The notes under the pieces are model-generated. The model was not told where the DNA came from, searched no databases, and was given only the letters and a program-made list of their open reading frames with translations. A DNA stretch of 64,000 bases from Streptomyces ficellus. GTDB lineage: Bacteria > Actinomycetota > Actinomycetes > Streptomycetales > Streptomycetaceae. The DNA lies in assembly GCF_030406405.1 (NCBI RefSeq), contig NZ_JAUEPL010000014.1:1-64000 (forward strand), written 5' to 3'. The position numbers were made by a program, and so were the translations under genes. This document shows positions 29,601 to 45,326 of the stretch, piece after piece (within the stretch, counting starts at the first letter, position 1; every line of letters begins with the position of its first letter).

Positions 29601-30098
29601 GACGGCCGCTCCGGCGAGCCGTTCCCGGACCCGATCTCGGTCGGGTACATGTACATCCTCAAGCTCCACCACCTGGTCGACGACAAGCTGCACGCCCGGT
29701 CGACCGGCCCGTACTCGATGATCACCCAGCAGCCGCTGGGTGGTAAGGCCCAGTTCGGTGGCCAGCGCTTCGGTGAGATGGAGGTGTGGGCGCTGGAGGC
29801 GTACGGCGCCGCTTACGCCCTCCAGGAGCTGCTGACCATCAAGTCCGACGACGTCACCGGCCGCGTGAAGGTCTACGAGGCCATCGTCAAGGGCGAGAAC
29901 ATCCCGGAGCCCGGCATCCCGGAGTCCTTCAAGGTGCTCATCAAGGAGATGCAGTCCCTGTGCCTCAACGTGGAGGTGCTGTCCTCGGACGGCATGTCCA
30001 TCGAGATGCGCGACACCGATGAGGACGTCTTCCGCGCTGCGGAAGAGCTTGGCATCGACCTGTCCCGGCGCGAGCCGAGCAGCGTCGAAGAGGTCTGA
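26613..30098 (+). CDS. rpoB: DNA-directed RNA polymerase beta subunit
   Basis: Catalytic core subunit of RNA polymerase. TTG 26613 was chosen because it follows GGAAGGA by 7 bases and gives 1161 residues, the S. coelicolor length I remember. The rifampicin pocket F417-G-T-S-Q-L-S-Q424-F-M-D then keeps that numbering, and its sequence through L-T-H-K-R-R-L looks wild-type (sensitive). The GTG at 26583 is in frame but has no suitable ribosome-binding site. Other landmarks are [20 protein letters not shown] and the end [14 protein letters not shown]. rpoC follows 96 bases later. Confidence 0.97.
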   Translation: MAASRNASTANTNNGASTAPLRISFAKIKEPLEVPNLLALQTESFDWLLGNAAWKARVEAALESGQDVPTKSGLEEIFEEISPIEDFSGSMSLTFRDHRFEPPKNSIDECKERDFTYAAPLFVTAEFTNNETGEIKSQTVFMGDFPLMTNKGTFVINGTERVVVSQLVRSPGVYFDSSIDKTSDKDIFSAKIIPSRGAWLEMEIDKRDMVGVRIDRKRKQSVTVLLKALGWTTEQILQEFGEYESMRATLEKDHTQGQDDALLDIYRKLRPGEPPTREAAQTLLENLYFNPKRYDLAKVGRYKVNKKLGADEPLDAGVLTTDDIIATIKYLVKLHAGETETVGENGSQIVVETDDIDHFGNRRLRNVGELIQNQVRTGLARMERVVRERMTTQDVEAITPQTLINIRPVVASIKEFFGTSQLSQFMDQNNPLSGLTHKRRLSALGPGGLSRERAGFEVRDVHPSHYGRMCPIETPEGPNIGLIGSLASYGRVNAFGFVETPYRKVVDGQVTDDVDYLTADEEDRFVIAQANAPLTEELRFAENRVLVRRRGGEVDYVAPDDVDYMDVSPRQMVSVATAMIPFLEHDDANRALMGANMMRQAVPLIKAEAPLVGTGMEYRCATDAGDVIKAEKDGVIQEVSADYVTVANDDGTYTTYRVAKFSRSNQGTSVNQKVIVSEGDRVVEGQVLADGPATENGEMALGKNLLVAFMPWEGHNYEDAIILSQRLVQDDVLSSIHIEEHEVDARDTKLGPEEITRDIPNVSEEVLADLDERGIIRIGAEVVAGDILVGKVTPKGETELTPEERLLRAIFGEKAREVRDTSLKVPHGETGKVIGVRVFDREEGDELPPGVNQLVRVYVAQKRKITDGDKLAGRHGNKGVISKILPIEDMPFLEDGTPVDIILNPLGVPSRMNPGQVLEIHLGWLASRGWDVSGLAEEWAQRLQAIGADKVEPGTNVATPVFDGAREDELAGLLQHTIPNRDGDRMVLPTGKARLFDGRSGEPFPDPISVGYMYILKLHHLVDDKLHARSTGPYSMITQQPLGGKAQFGGQRFGEMEVWALEAYGAAYALQELLTIKSDDVTGRVKVYEAIVKGENIPEPGIPESFKVLIKEMQSLCLNVEVLSSDGMSIEMRDTDEDVFRAAEELGIDLSRREPSSVEEV

Positions 30099-30194
30099 CG
30101 GGTCTGGTCGGGGCCTCCTCGTGAGGCCCCGGCCCTGCCCCGGACCCGTACAGACCATGATTGAGACTCAAACCCTGAGAGGGATTGACGCATA

Positions 30195-34109
<3,915 letters not shown>

Positions 34110-34120
34110 TAGTTGCTGAC

Positions 34121-34163
34121 CGAAGGGCGGCCACCCCGTTTCGTACGGGGTGGCCGCCCTTCG
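34121..34163 (+). terminator. Terminator after rpoC
   Basis: A perfect 19-bp stem from CGAAGGGCGGCCACCCCGT with loop TTCGT, beginning 11 bases after the rpoC stop. No T-tract, as often in this genome. It closes the rpoBC operon. Confidence 0.9.
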
Positions 34164-34489
34164 GCGTTCCCGTGCTTGGTGTTCCGCCGTTCCGCCCCGT
34201 CAGCGGCCGGGGCCGGCGGGACGGGGGGCCATTGGCCGATTCTGAGACGGTAGCTGCGGCCGTACCGCCCCCGGCGGCCCCCCTACCGGTGCTTGTGCGG
34301 CGGCGGGGCGCGCGGCCGCGCGGCCGGCGTTCGGGCCGGCTCGTAGCTGGGCAGCCTCGGCTATCGGAGAGGGCATGGCCGGGGCGGCGGAGGCCGACGC
34401 CATCTGATCCTGGAGAGATAAGAGATAGGGGCGGGGCTCCACTTTCCATGGCGTCACCAGGGGTCGACCTCCTGACGGATCACCCGCTC

Positions 34490-35333
34490 CATCAGCGTGC
34501 ACCGAGCGGGTGTGCTCCGCCTGCTCGCCGGGCCGGGCCTCCCACTGGGCCTGCAGACGGCCGTCGGTCACGGCTCCACCGTGCCGTTTCTCCCGCCCCT
34601 GGAGGCCCTGGGCTGTCATCGTCACCGGCTGGGCCTCGTCGCACTCGTCGCCGCATCCGGTGACCTTTCCGCTGGCCATGTCCACCCACGCTGCTCCGTA
34701 CCCCGAATCGCCGTGCCAGCGGATGAGGAGGAGCCCCGCACCGCCGTCCGTGACCGTGAGGGTGCCGTAGGACGTCACCGGGACGGATACCTTACGCAGG
34801 GGGGCGACACCGGTGCCGGACGTTTCTGCCCGGTGGATGGCGAGCCGTACGACCTCCCGGCCCTTGGCGATCTCGCTCTTACCCTCAACTCCGTGTCCCC
34901 AGGCGACGATGTACTCGCGTCCAGCCTGGCGTACCGCCGTCACACCGGGGATCTCGGCGACCTTGCGGCCGTAGTCGCCCACGTCGGCCTCGGCCATGGA
35001 CAGCGGGGGACTCCACGCCTTGCCCGTCCATAGGACCGCACCGGTCGACGCCCGCCGGGCCTGGACCGCGTAGCCTTCCTCCGTGCCGGTCATATACGCG
35101 ACCGTGTCCGTACGCGGAACCACCGCGACGGGGGGTTGGGATCCCAACTCTTCGGGAACCCAGCCGAGTGCCTGCTCCTAGCCCTTGGTGTTGTCGTACG
35201 CCGCCGGGACGGTCAGCGGGTGAGCGCCCGCTCCGCCGGCCGGGCTGGCGCCTTCTCCTCGGCGCTGGGGCGGTCCCTGGCAGGTCCGGCACCGCCGCCA
35301 CAGCCGGCGCCGAGGTCACGCTCGGTGACGAAA
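34490..35333 (-). pseudogene. Decayed secreted lipoprotein gene between rpoC and rpsL
   Basis: On the minus strand the frame reads [13 protein letters not shown], a TAG at 35178-35180, [16 protein letters not shown] and then [14 protein letters not shown]. The sequence around the stop continues so smoothly that the TAG looks like a mutated TGG (Trp). Upstream, an L-G-A-G-C-G-G-G lipobox-like piece lies in another frame, implying a frameshift. After about 34496 family-like sequence stops, so the C-terminus is also lost. The family (streptomycete secreted lipoproteins with a beta-propeller-like body) is recalled from memory. The remaining open frame to 34200 is low-complexity. Confidence 0.7.
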
Positions 35334-35399
35334 GCGGCCGCCTAGGGGTGGGCTCGGACGCGGGCGGCCGGGGCCTGGCCGGGGGCATGGTCATTTGTT

Positions 35400-35428
35400 T
35401 TGACCCAGGTCCATACGGTAGGTACGCT
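35400..35428 (+). promoter_or_regulatory. Promoter of the str operon
   Basis: TTGACC (35400-35405) and TACGCT (35423-35428) with an ideal 17-base spacer. A start near 35435 gives a leader of about 190 bases before rpsL that contains the shared hairpin at 35549. Confidence 0.75.
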
Positions 35429-35548
35429 CAGACCTTGTGCCTGGGGTGTGCCTGGGCTCCTGTGCGTGTCTGCAACCGCATGGCGAGTCGAGCATCGGCC
35501 ACCGCAATCTGCGCTCGTTTCCGCCTCTGGGCGGGGGGCCGCAGTATT

Positions 35549-35573
35549 CGACACACCCGACCGCGTGGGTCGG
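35549..35573 (+). promoter_or_regulatory. Leader element shared with the S10 operon (str copy)
   Basis: CGACACA then CCCGACCGCGTGGGTCGG. The last 18 bases fold as CCGACC-GCGTG-GGTCGG and are identical to 45490-45507 upstream of rpsJ; over 25 bases only one differs. It lies 50 bases before rpsL. Confidence 0.85.
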
Positions 35574-35623
35574 CGACGTTCCAGGTTAGCTTTACTACAC
35601 GGCACACAGAAACCGGAGAAGTA

Positions 35624-35995
35624 GTGCCTACGATCCAGCAGCTGGTCCGGAAGGGCCGGCAGGACAAGGTCGAGAAGAACAAGACGCCCGCACTCGAGGG
35701 TTCCCCTCAGCGCCGCGGCGTCTGCACGCGTGTGTTCACGACCACCCCGAAGAAGCCGAACTCGGCCCTCCGCAAGGTCGCGCGTGTGCGTCTGACCAGC
35801 GGGATCGAGGTCACGGCTTACATTCCGGGTGAGGGACACAACCTGCAGGAGCACTCCATCGTGCTCGTGCGTGGTGGCCGTGTGAAGGACCTGCCGGGTG
35901 TTCGCTACAAGATCATCCGCGGCTCGCTCGACACCCAGGGTGTCAAGAACCGCAAGCAGGCCCGCAGCCGCTACGGCGCCAAGAAGGAGAAGTAA
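35624..35995 (+). CDS. rpsL: 30S ribosomal protein S12
   Basis: Decoding-centre protein of 123 residues. T-T-T-P-K43-K-P-N-S-A-L-R-K carries Lys43, and V-R-G-G-R-V-K88-D-L-P-G carries Lys88; both are wild-type, i.e. the streptomycin-sensitive state. The start is GTG 35624 ([13 protein letters not shown]), just after GGAGAAGTA. It heads the str operon; rpsG begins two bases after its stop. Confidence 0.97.
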   Translation: MPTIQQLVRKGRQDKVEKNKTPALEGSPQRRGVCTRVFTTTPKKPNSALRKVARVRLTSGIEVTAYIPGEGHNLQEHSIVLVRGGRVKDLPGVRYKIIRGSLDTQGVKNRKQARSRYGAKKEK

Positions 35996-35997
35996 GA

Positions 35998-36468
35998 ATG
36001 CCTCGTAAGGGCCCCGCCCCGAAGCGCCCGGTCATCATCGACCCGGTTTACGGTTCTCCTCTGGTGACCTCGCTGATCAACAAGATCCTGCTCAACGGCA
36101 AGCGCTCCACCGCCGAGCGGATCGTCTACGGCGCCATGGAAGGCCTCCGCGAGAAGACCGGCAACGACCCGGTCATCACGCTGAAGCGCGCCCTCGAGAA
36201 CGTCAAGCCGTCCCTCGAGGTCAAGTCCCGCCGCGTCGGTGGCGCCACCTACCAGGTGCCGATCGAGGTCAAGCCCGGCCGCGCCTCCACGCTCGCGCTG
36301 CGCTGGCTGGTCGGTTACTCCCGCGCCCGCCGCGAGAAGACCATGACCGAGCGCCTCATGAACGAGCTCCTCGACGCCTCCAACGGCCTCGGTGCTTCGG
36401 TCAAGAAGCGTGAGGACACGCACAAGATGGCCGAGTCCAACAAGGCCTTCGCGCACTACCGCTGGTAG
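35998..36468 (+). CDS. rpsG: 30S ribosomal protein S7
   Basis: Primary assembly protein of the 30S head near the E site, 156 residues. It shows [11 protein letters not shown], then [22 protein letters not shown] and the end A-F-A-H-Y-R-W. S7 is the autogenous repressor of str in E. coli; whether that holds here is not shown by the sequence. Confidence 0.97.
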   Translation: MPRKGPAPKRPVIIDPVYGSPLVTSLINKILLNGKRSTAERIVYGAMEGLREKTGNDPVITLKRALENVKPSLEVKSRRVGGATYQVPIEVKPGRASTLALRWLVGYSRARREKTMTERLMNELLDASNGLGASVKKREDTHKMAESNKAFAHYRW

Positions 36469-36509
36469 TCGCAACCCACATCGAGAGACCGAGAGAAGAC
36501 TGAAGCCTT

Positions 36510-38636
<2,127 letters not shown>

Positions 38637-38672
38637 CTCACCCGAGTTCACGCTTTAGGCTTGACACCATCA

Positions 38673-38709
38673 CCGGGGCCCGAGCCCCAACCCGAGGACC
38701 GGGCCCCGG
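38673..38709 (+). promoter_or_regulatory. Hairpin in the fusA-tuf gap
   Basis: CCGGGGCCCG (38673-38682) pairs with CGGGCCCCGG (38700-38709), 17-base loop. TTGACA at 38661 lies just before it. It could attenuate readthrough, or mark a processing site or tuf promoter region; published tuf1 promoters in Streptomyces map to this gap as I recall. Confidence 0.6.
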
Positions 38710-38783
38710 CGGATGGCACCCCAGCAAAGATCACCTGGCGCCGATGAGTAAGGCGTACAGAACCACTCCACAGGAGGACCCCA

Positions 38784-39977
<1,194 letters not shown>

Positions 39978-40016
39978 GTCCTCGACGGTTTGACCTGGTA
40001 GCTCGCAGAGCTGCAA

Positions 40017-40050
40017 GAAGGGCCCCGCATCGGAAGGTGCGGGGCCCTTC
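40017..40050 (+). terminator. Terminator after tuf
   Basis: GAAGGGCCCCGCA pairs with TGCGGGGCCCTTC (13 bp), loop TCGGAAGG. It may serve the convergent gene at 40065 as well. Confidence 0.88.
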
Positions 40051-40064
40051 GGCGTTGCCCGGTG

Positions 40065-42140
40065 TCAGCCTTCGGTACGGGGCTCGGGGACCCACGTCCA
40101 CGGGTGGGCGTCCGCGCCCAGCCCTATGGCGAGGACGCCGTGCCGTGCGTGTGCGTGGAGGGCCGCCGACTCCAGGGCGACGGCGCCGTGGGTACGGGTG
40201 GCCAGGCGCCCTGCGGCGGTGCGGATCTGGACGCGCCCGCGCAGGTCCTTGCCGAGGAGGACCGGGCCCGGAGCCGCGGACACGGGCCCGTACCCGTCGA
40301 GGGAGACCGTGGAGGGGGCGGCGCCGTCGAGGCGTACGGCTGTCAGCTCCTTGCGGGTGGGCGCGCGGTAGTACAGCTCCAGGCCGCCGTCGCGCGTGAC
40401 GGTGACCGCCACGGGGCCGCCCGAGACCGGCAGGCCGCCGTCCGCGCGGAAGGCGACCGGGCCGCCCGGCGCGTCCTGCGCCCAGTGGTGGACGCGCTCG
40501 CGCCCGGCCGCGAACAGGTGCACCCGGCCGGTGCCGTCCACCGCGGCCGACAGCCCGTCCTGGACCTCGGCCCCGCCCAGGTCGCGCCACGGCTCCCACG
40601 TTCCGTCGGGCTGCCGCACCCGGGCGCTGACGCCCTTGCCCGCGTTGCGTACGAAGAGGTGGACGCGGCCGTCGTTGTCGGTGACCGCCACCGGGACGCC
40701 GAGCCGCCGCCCCCGGTCGTCGCCGTACTCCGGGTTGCCGAGCCCGGTCCACGCCAGGAACGGCCCGCCCGCCGAGCGCTGTTCCAGCAGCACGACCTCC
40801 CGCTTGTTCGGCCCGCCGTGCCCGCCCAGCGCCGCGAACCGCAGCCCGAACAGCAACTGCCGGCCGTCCTTCAGCGTCACCCCGCCGAGCCCGGGCGCCA
40901 GCGGCCCGCCGCCCAGGTCGCCCGGCTCGCCCCACTGCCCGCTGCCGGGTTCCGTCTCGCGCCAGCGCACGGCTCGCAGGCCCAGCACCCCGTACACCGC
41001 GAGCCGCCCGTCCGGCTCGGTGGCCACGACGGGCCCGGCGCCCGGATAGCGGTAGTGAGTCGCTCTGACCCACCCCTTCTTGTTGGTGAGCGGGCGCGTG
41101 CCGCCGACGTTGTAGTCGCCGCAGCCGCCGCTGTTGCCGCACCGCCAGGAGGGATCGCCGCCGTACGGAACGAGATGCGCGGCCTTCTCCTTGAGGACGG
41201 GCCCGGGGAGGTTCTTGGGCCAGTGCCGGTTGTAGTAGCCCCGGAAGGACGTCGCCACGAAGGCCGGTATGGATCCCCCGTCCCTGGTCGCGTCGGCCAC
41301 CCAGCGGACCATCGCGGCCCAGCTGAAGCAGGCCACGGCGGTGTGGTCGGCGTGGTCCGAGTAGCCGCGCTGCTCGGAGTCCCTCTTACGGGTGGCTTCG
41401 TCGCTGTGCTGGATGTCCGGGTCCGGGTCCAGCGTGTGGATGACGGTCGGCCGGTACTGCTCCATGAGCCCGACGAGTACGTCGAGGAGGGAGTCGTAGT
41501 CGTACGTGTCGGCCTTGCGTACGGGGGAGTCGTCGGCCACCACGGTCCGCAGCCCCAGCGCCCGGTCCTTCCACAGGCTGGGCAGGGCCATCCAGCGGCG
41601 GGGGGCGTGCATGGACAGGTTGAGGAAGACCAGCTCGACGCGGCGGTTGCCGTGGGTGAGGGTGTTGATCTCGGCACGGCGGTCCCCGCGGAGGGTGATG
41701 ACGCCCTTCTGCCAGCTGGTGAACGTCTCCAGCCCGAGCATCGTCGCGTACGCCTGGCGAAGCCCCTGGTGCCGGGCGGAGGAGTAGGCCGCCTTGTCGG
41801 CGGGGATGTTCCTGCGGCCGGGTATGTGGTTCTTGCCGTCGTGCTCGCCGGCGGTGACGTATATCGACACCAGCGGCACACCGGCGTGCACCATCCGCTG
41901 GCTGTCCGGGTTCATGAAGTACAGGTCGTCGTCCGGATGCGCCACGATCTGCATCAGCTGCGCGCGCCGCGAGCTGGTGATCGGGATCCCCGGCGCGGGG
42001 TCCGCCGTGGGCCCGCCCCGCCGCGGCGCGGGCACCGAACAGCCGGCGAGCGCCGCCAGAGCCACGCCCGCGGCGGAGGCGATGAACCCCCGCCGCCGTA
42101 CCGCGGCAGGGCGCAGCCCCGCCCCCCGTATGTGGTCCAC
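40065..42140 (-). CDS. Secreted PIG-L/LmbE-type deacetylase lipoprotein with C-terminal repeat domain
   Basis: Predicted zinc-dependent N-acetyl-sugar deacetylase exported to the cell surface, 691 residues. A twin-arginine-like R15-R-R-G-F-I run precedes a hydrophobic stretch and lipobox L31-A-G-C34. The PIG-L domain (residues about 60-320) has A-H68-P-D-D71-D and S-D-H-A-D-H, the metal ligands. Residues about 350-690 contain repeated W/D/G/V-rich blades (e.g. D-G-R-V-H-L-F, G-R-V-H-L-F-A-A-G) like PLL/sialidase-type propellers that may bind glycans. Substrate unknown. It is convergent with tuf. Confidence 0.85.
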   Translation of the reverse strand: MDHIRGAGLRPAAVRRRGFIASAAGVALAALAGCSVPAPRRGGPTADPAPGIPITSSRRAQLMQIVAHPDDDLYFMNPDSQRMVHAGVPLVSIYVTAGEHDGKNHIPGRRNIPADKAAYSSARHQGLRQAYATMLGLETFTSWQKGVITLRGDRRAEINTLTHGNRRVELVFLNLSMHAPRRWMALPSLWKDRALGLRTVVADDSPVRKADTYDYDSLLDVLVGLMEQYRPTVIHTLDPDPDIQHSDEATRKRDSEQRGYSDHADHTAVACFSWAAMVRWVADATRDGGSIPAFVATSFRGYYNRHWPKNLPGPVLKEKAAHLVPYGGDPSWRCGNSGGCGDYNVGGTRPLTNKKGWVRATHYRYPGAGPVVATEPDGRLAVYGVLGLRAVRWRETEPGSGQWGEPGDLGGGPLAPGLGGVTLKDGRQLLFGLRFAALGGHGGPNKREVVLLEQRSAGGPFLAWTGLGNPEYGDDRGRRLGVPVAVTDNDGRVHLFVRNAGKGVSARVRQPDGTWEPWRDLGGAEVQDGLSAAVDGTGRVHLFAAGRERVHHWAQDAPGGPVAFRADGGLPVSGGPVAVTVTRDGGLELYYRAPTRKELTAVRLDGAAPSTVSLDGYGPVSAAPGPVLLGKDLRGRVQIRTAAGRLATRTHGAVALESAALHAHARHGVLAIGLGADAHPWTWVPEPRTEG

Positions 42141-42355
42141 GTGTACTGCTCCCCCGCCCGCAATCCATCCCGCGTGTCGCGATCATCTAGACGGAAAATC
42201 CGCGAGCAGGGTTGCCCGGAGGGAGCGCGCTGTTCAGCGCGGGGTCACTTCAGCTGGTGCGTGCACATGGCCGACCCAGGGACACGGTGGTGCCGATCCC
42301 TTCTCGATCTCGGTCTCGGCCTCGGTCTCGCGCTCGCTGCCTCGGCGGGCCGGGG

Positions 42356-43228
42356 CTACTCGTCCGCGAAGATCTCTTCGGCGGACGGGGCGGTGACGGC
42401 ACGGGCGAGCCAGTGGCGCAGGAGTTCGGGGTCGCCGCAGCCGGTGATGCGCTCGCGGGCCTCGTCCGGCACGTCGATGCCGCGCTGCTCCAGGACGATC
42501 AGAATGTCCTCGGCGCGACCCCTCGCACGGCCTTCGTCCCGGATCTCTTCCGAGAGGGGCGACTTGTAGAACGACAGGTCGACGGCCATCAGATGCCTCC
42601 ACAGTTGTGCGGCCGGGCGCCTGGCCAGGCCTTGTGCGATGAGTTCGGCGAGGGGGTGGGCGAGCTCTTCGGGTGTTTCACGCAGGGCTCCGGAGACTGC
42701 CTTCAGTATGGCAGCGACAGCCGGATTGTCAGCGTGTGTGATCGCGGCCAGGGTCGACAGTGCCAGGTCTTTGCGCGCCTCAGCCGTGTTGGTGATCACC
42801 GGCATGTTGTGCGGCCCGGCGACGAGGGGGCGGAGCGTGAGAGAGACCCACTGCGGGGGACCGATGTGGACGGGGCATGAGGCCCACTCCGCCGTAGCCC
42901 TGTCCTGGCATACGACAAGCAGCACGGGTGGTTGTCGGTACTTGGCGTGCAGGTAGGTGAGGTAGTACGCCCAGCTCGCGAGTTTGGCGGGGTCCTTCTT
43001 TCCCTGGGCTTCGACCGCGAGCAGGAACGAGCCGTCTTCCTCCGTGTCGAAACGCAGCAGCGTGTCCACGCGACGTTCGAGCGGGCGGGCTTCGGTGAGG
43101 TCGGTCGGCAGGATCGTGACCGATGCGGGCCGGGAGAAGGGGACACCCAGCACCTCCGAGACCCCGGAGAAGAGCTCCGGGTACTCCTGGAAGATGCGGT
43201 GCATCGCCTCGTGCGGAGAACTGACCAT
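42356..43228 (-). CDS. Rpn-like/PD-(D/E)XK-type protein, streptomycete paralogue family
   Basis: A 290-residue protein starting MVSSPHEAMHRIFQEYPELF. The segment R-R-V-D-T-L-L-R-F-D followed by F-L-L-A-V-E-A-Q-G-K-K-D matches the D...ExQ core of the Rpn/transposase-like PD-(D/E)XK nucleases. The C-terminal part (EEIRDEGRARGRAEDILIVLEQRGIDVP) is the variable helical end seen in related multi-copy proteins. Activity and role are unknown; related proteins have been linked to recombination. The ATG at 43228 was chosen because similar proteins begin at MVSSPHEAMH. Confidence 0.75.
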   Translation of the reverse strand: MVSSPHEAMHRIFQEYPELFSGVSEVLGVPFSRPASVTILPTDLTEARPLERRVDTLLRFDTEEDGSFLLAVEAQGKKDPAKLASWAYYLTYLHAKYRQPPVLLVVCQDRATAEWASCPVHIGPPQWVSLTLRPLVAGPHNMPVITNTAEARKDLALSTLAAITHADNPAVAAILKAVSGALRETPEELAHPLAELIAQGLARRPAAQLWRHLMAVDLSFYKSPLSEEIRDEGRARGRAEDILIVLEQRGIDVPDEARERITGCGDPELLRHWLARAVTAPSAEEIFADE

Positions 43229-43255
43229 GGGGCAGACCGTAGGGAGCGAGTGAGC

Positions 43256-43269
43256 TTGGCATGTGCCAA
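43256..43269. promoter_or_regulatory. Palindrome upstream of the Rpn-like gene
   Basis: TTGGCATGTGCCAA is a perfect inverted repeat (6-base arms, TG centre), 28 bases before the start at 43228, in the 140-base gap to the next gene. It is a possible operator. Confidence 0.4.
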
Positions 43270-43368
43270 TCGCATGTGCGTCACTCGATCGGGCTACCCG
43301 ACGCTGACTGCGTGCGGGGAAGGCGCCCCCGCCGCCTGGGCCGGCTTCCTCACGTACGCGTCCCGCGC

Positions 43369-44175
43369 CTAGACGGCCACCCACCGAACCTCGCCGGTGC
43401 CGAGGGTGACCGTCGCCCGGACCCGCATCGGCTCGTCACCGCGCCGGGAGAGCACCACCAGCTCGGCCACCCGGGCGGTGAGCGGCCCCCACGGGCCCAG
43501 CCGCTCGGCGCACTCGGCGGTGACGGTATGGGGGTGCCGGGTCCGGCCCAGGCTCAGGTGTGGGGTGAAGCCCTTGTGGTGGCCCAGGCAGGAGGGGAAG
43601 CGGCGTTCCAGGGCGGTCCGCAGCTCCGCCCACGGCCGGTCGTCGGCCGCCGCAGGGTCCAGCCAGACCGTGGAGCCCTCGCGGTGGCGAAAGGTGTGGA
43701 TCCCGGCCAGGCGCGCCTCGAACGGCTCCATGCCGGCCGCCGCCGAGGCCAGCAGTGGCGCCGCCCGCCCGAAGTCCTCCTCCGGTACGAAGCCGAAGAG
43801 CAGGTTCACGTGCGGCGGCCAGCGGTGGATCTGCGGGTCGTGGTCCCGGCGGATGGCCTGGATCGGCGGCCACAGCTCATCGGGCGGCAGCCACGCCACC
43901 GCCGTCCGGGGCGTGGGCCGTACATCGAGGGCCCGCACCCGCCCGGCATCGCTCACGTCGAGCCGGTCCACGCCCGTCGTGCGGTCCCAGACCACCTCCC
44001 CGTCCGCCTCGAAGAACAGCACCCGGTGCCACGGGATGTCGCCGCCCGGTACGAACTCGGCCAGCGGCACCCGCCCCGGGTCGCCCTCCCGCAGGCGGAC
44101 GCCCACCACGAACCGGGCGGGATCGAACCGGGGATCCCACAGGACCCGGTGGTAGACCTCCTCGCTCGTACGCAC
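43369..44175 (-). CDS. MJ1316-type RNA-end domain fused to a 2H phosphoesterase (2'-5' RNA ligase-like)
   Basis: A 268-residue two-domain protein. Residues 1 to about 75 ([14 protein letters not shown], then V-V-G-V-R-L-R-E and I-P-W-H-R-V) resemble the MJ1316/DUF504 domain proposed to recognise RNA cyclic phosphate ends. Residues about 90-265 form a 2H phosphoesterase with P-H122-V-N124 and P-H206-L-S208. The first motif has Asn in place of the usual Thr/Ser. Together this suggests processing of RNA 2',3'-ends. The frame is open and uninterrupted. Confidence 0.75.
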   Translation of the reverse strand: MRTSEEVYHRVLWDPRFDPARFVVGVRLREGDPGRVPLAEFVPGGDIPWHRVLFFEADGEVVWDRTTGVDRLDVSDAGRVRALDVRPTPRTAVAWLPPDELWPPIQAIRRDHDPQIHRWPPHVNLLFGFVPEEDFGRAAPLLASAAAGMEPFEARLAGIHTFRHREGSTVWLDPAAADDRPWAELRTALERRFPSCLGHHKGFTPHLSLGRTRHPHTVTAECAERLGPWGPLTARVAELVVLSRRGDEPMRVRATVTLGTGEVRWVAV

Positions 44176-44282
44176 GTCCCCACTCTGGCCCGGCTGGCCG
44201 CCCAGCGCGATCGCGTTCTTCGCCCCCGCGCGTCACCGGCTCCTCCGAGCCGGACCGCCCGGGTCCCTATGTCACCCGGAAG

Positions 44283-44966
44283 TCAGCGTTCGCGTTCCCA
44301 TGTGTGGAGGACCGCAAGCGCGTAGGCGACGCGGGCATCCAGGCGCTGGGGGTCGAAGCGGTAGATCTTGTTGACGCCCCGGTAGTCGAGCACGGTGCCG
44401 GCGCCGGGTGTGCGCCAGCGGGTTCGGGTCGGTCTTGCGATGGTGTCGTCGTCGGGCTCGCCCGCGAAGAACGAGTACACCGCTACGCCGAGCGCGGCGA
44501 GGAACCAGACCGGGGCGGTCACCCCGTAGATGAGCCACGCGTACCAGGTGCCAGACCTGCCCGTGACGGTCCGTGGCGGGCTGATGCACTGTGCGGACCA
44601 CTGGACGCGGCGGGGCCAGGGCAGCAACCGGCCGGTGCGGCGGGTGATCCGGGCCAGTGGTGTGCCGTCGGGCGCGTGCACGTCATAGGCGTCCGGGGCG
44701 GCGGGGCGGACGGAGCAGGACGGACTGCCGTCCCGTCCGTTGTCGATCCAGAAGGGCACGGGTGCCTGGCGGCTCCAGCGCTGCACGGTGCGCGGGGTGA
44801 AGACCCGGGCCTGCGGAGTGTCCTCGCGACGACGGGCGGTCGTCAGCCGGATCGTCGAGGCCGTCTCGGCGTCGGGCGGCAGGTGCAGTGGCCGTGGGTC
44901 GGATGCCGGAACCGGGTTGTTCACGGAGACGACGAAGGAGTACGGGGTGGAGGTCACGTTGTTCAC
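44283..44966 (-). CDS. Hypothetical membrane protein
   Basis: A 227-residue protein of unknown function. Two thirds are hydrophilic; one clear membrane helix (W-Y-A-W-L-I-Y-G-V-T-A-P-V-W-F-L) lies near residue 150, with a second hydrophobic stretch following it. The region F-W-I-D-N, then Y-D-V-H-A-P-D-G-T-P-L-A-R-I-T-R-R-T-G-R, is scramblase/YxxD-like but not diagnostic. GTG 44966 follows GGATG; GTG 44957 is an alternative. I do not recognise a family. Confidence 0.6.
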   Translation of the reverse strand: MNNVTSTPYSFVVSVNNPVPASDPRPLHLPPDAETASTIRLTTARRREDTPQARVFTPRTVQRWSRQAPVPFWIDNGRDGSPSCSVRPAAPDAYDVHAPDGTPLARITRRTGRLLPWPRRVQWSAQCISPPRTVTGRSGTWYAWLIYGVTAPVWFLAALGVAVYSFFAGEPDDDTIARPTRTRWRTPGAGTVLDYRGVNKIYRFDPQRLDARVAYALAVLHTWERER

Positions 44967-45179
44967 GGTGTCATCCGAGGGAGTGCGGCACCGCCAGCCG
45001 GCCCGAGGGCCCGGTCCTACGGCCCGACCCGGGGTCTGCCGACCCCACATCGGCGGCCAAGTCGTGTGATGTCGGACGCATCGGCGGGTGGTGGTGCCCG
45101 CCGGCCGGCCGGGGTGGGGAAGGCGCTCCGGGCAGGCACGGGAGGGTGGCCTTCGGTCGTGGGCGCCGCGTGCCGTGGT

Positions 45180-45207
45180 TTGACACGGATAGGCCGCGGG
45201 GTAATCT
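45180..45207 (+). promoter_or_regulatory. Promoter of the S10 operon
   Basis: TTGACA (45180-45185) and TAATCT (45202-45207), 16 bases apart. It gives a leader of nearly 400 bases before rpsJ. The gap 44967-45604 holds this promoter, the palindrome at 45327 and the shared hairpin at 45483; no gene is seen. Confidence 0.75.
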
Positions 45208-45326
45208 CTTCGGCTCGATTGGCGTCCCCTCTGCCCCGTATGGCAGACTGTCGGGGTTGCTCGGTTGAGTGCCGATGCTGCGCGCCTCCCGCCGGGAGGA
45301 CCGGAAGCGAGTCCCACAGTACTCGT

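Noticed and set aside
26430..30158. 1242-codon minus-strand open frame opposite rpoB
   Set aside because: Antisense shadow of rpoB codon bias (Val/Asp/Leu/His/Arg-rich, no motifs).
34200..34490. C-terminal continuation of the minus-strand frame after the lipoprotein remnant
   Set aside because: Ala/Pro/Gly-rich with no family resemblance; read as out-of-family sequence after truncation, not a real domain.
42306..42345. CTCGGT-like short repeats after the Rpn-like gene
   Set aside because: Degenerate six-base repetition in a short gap; no symmetrical or coding meaning could be supported.
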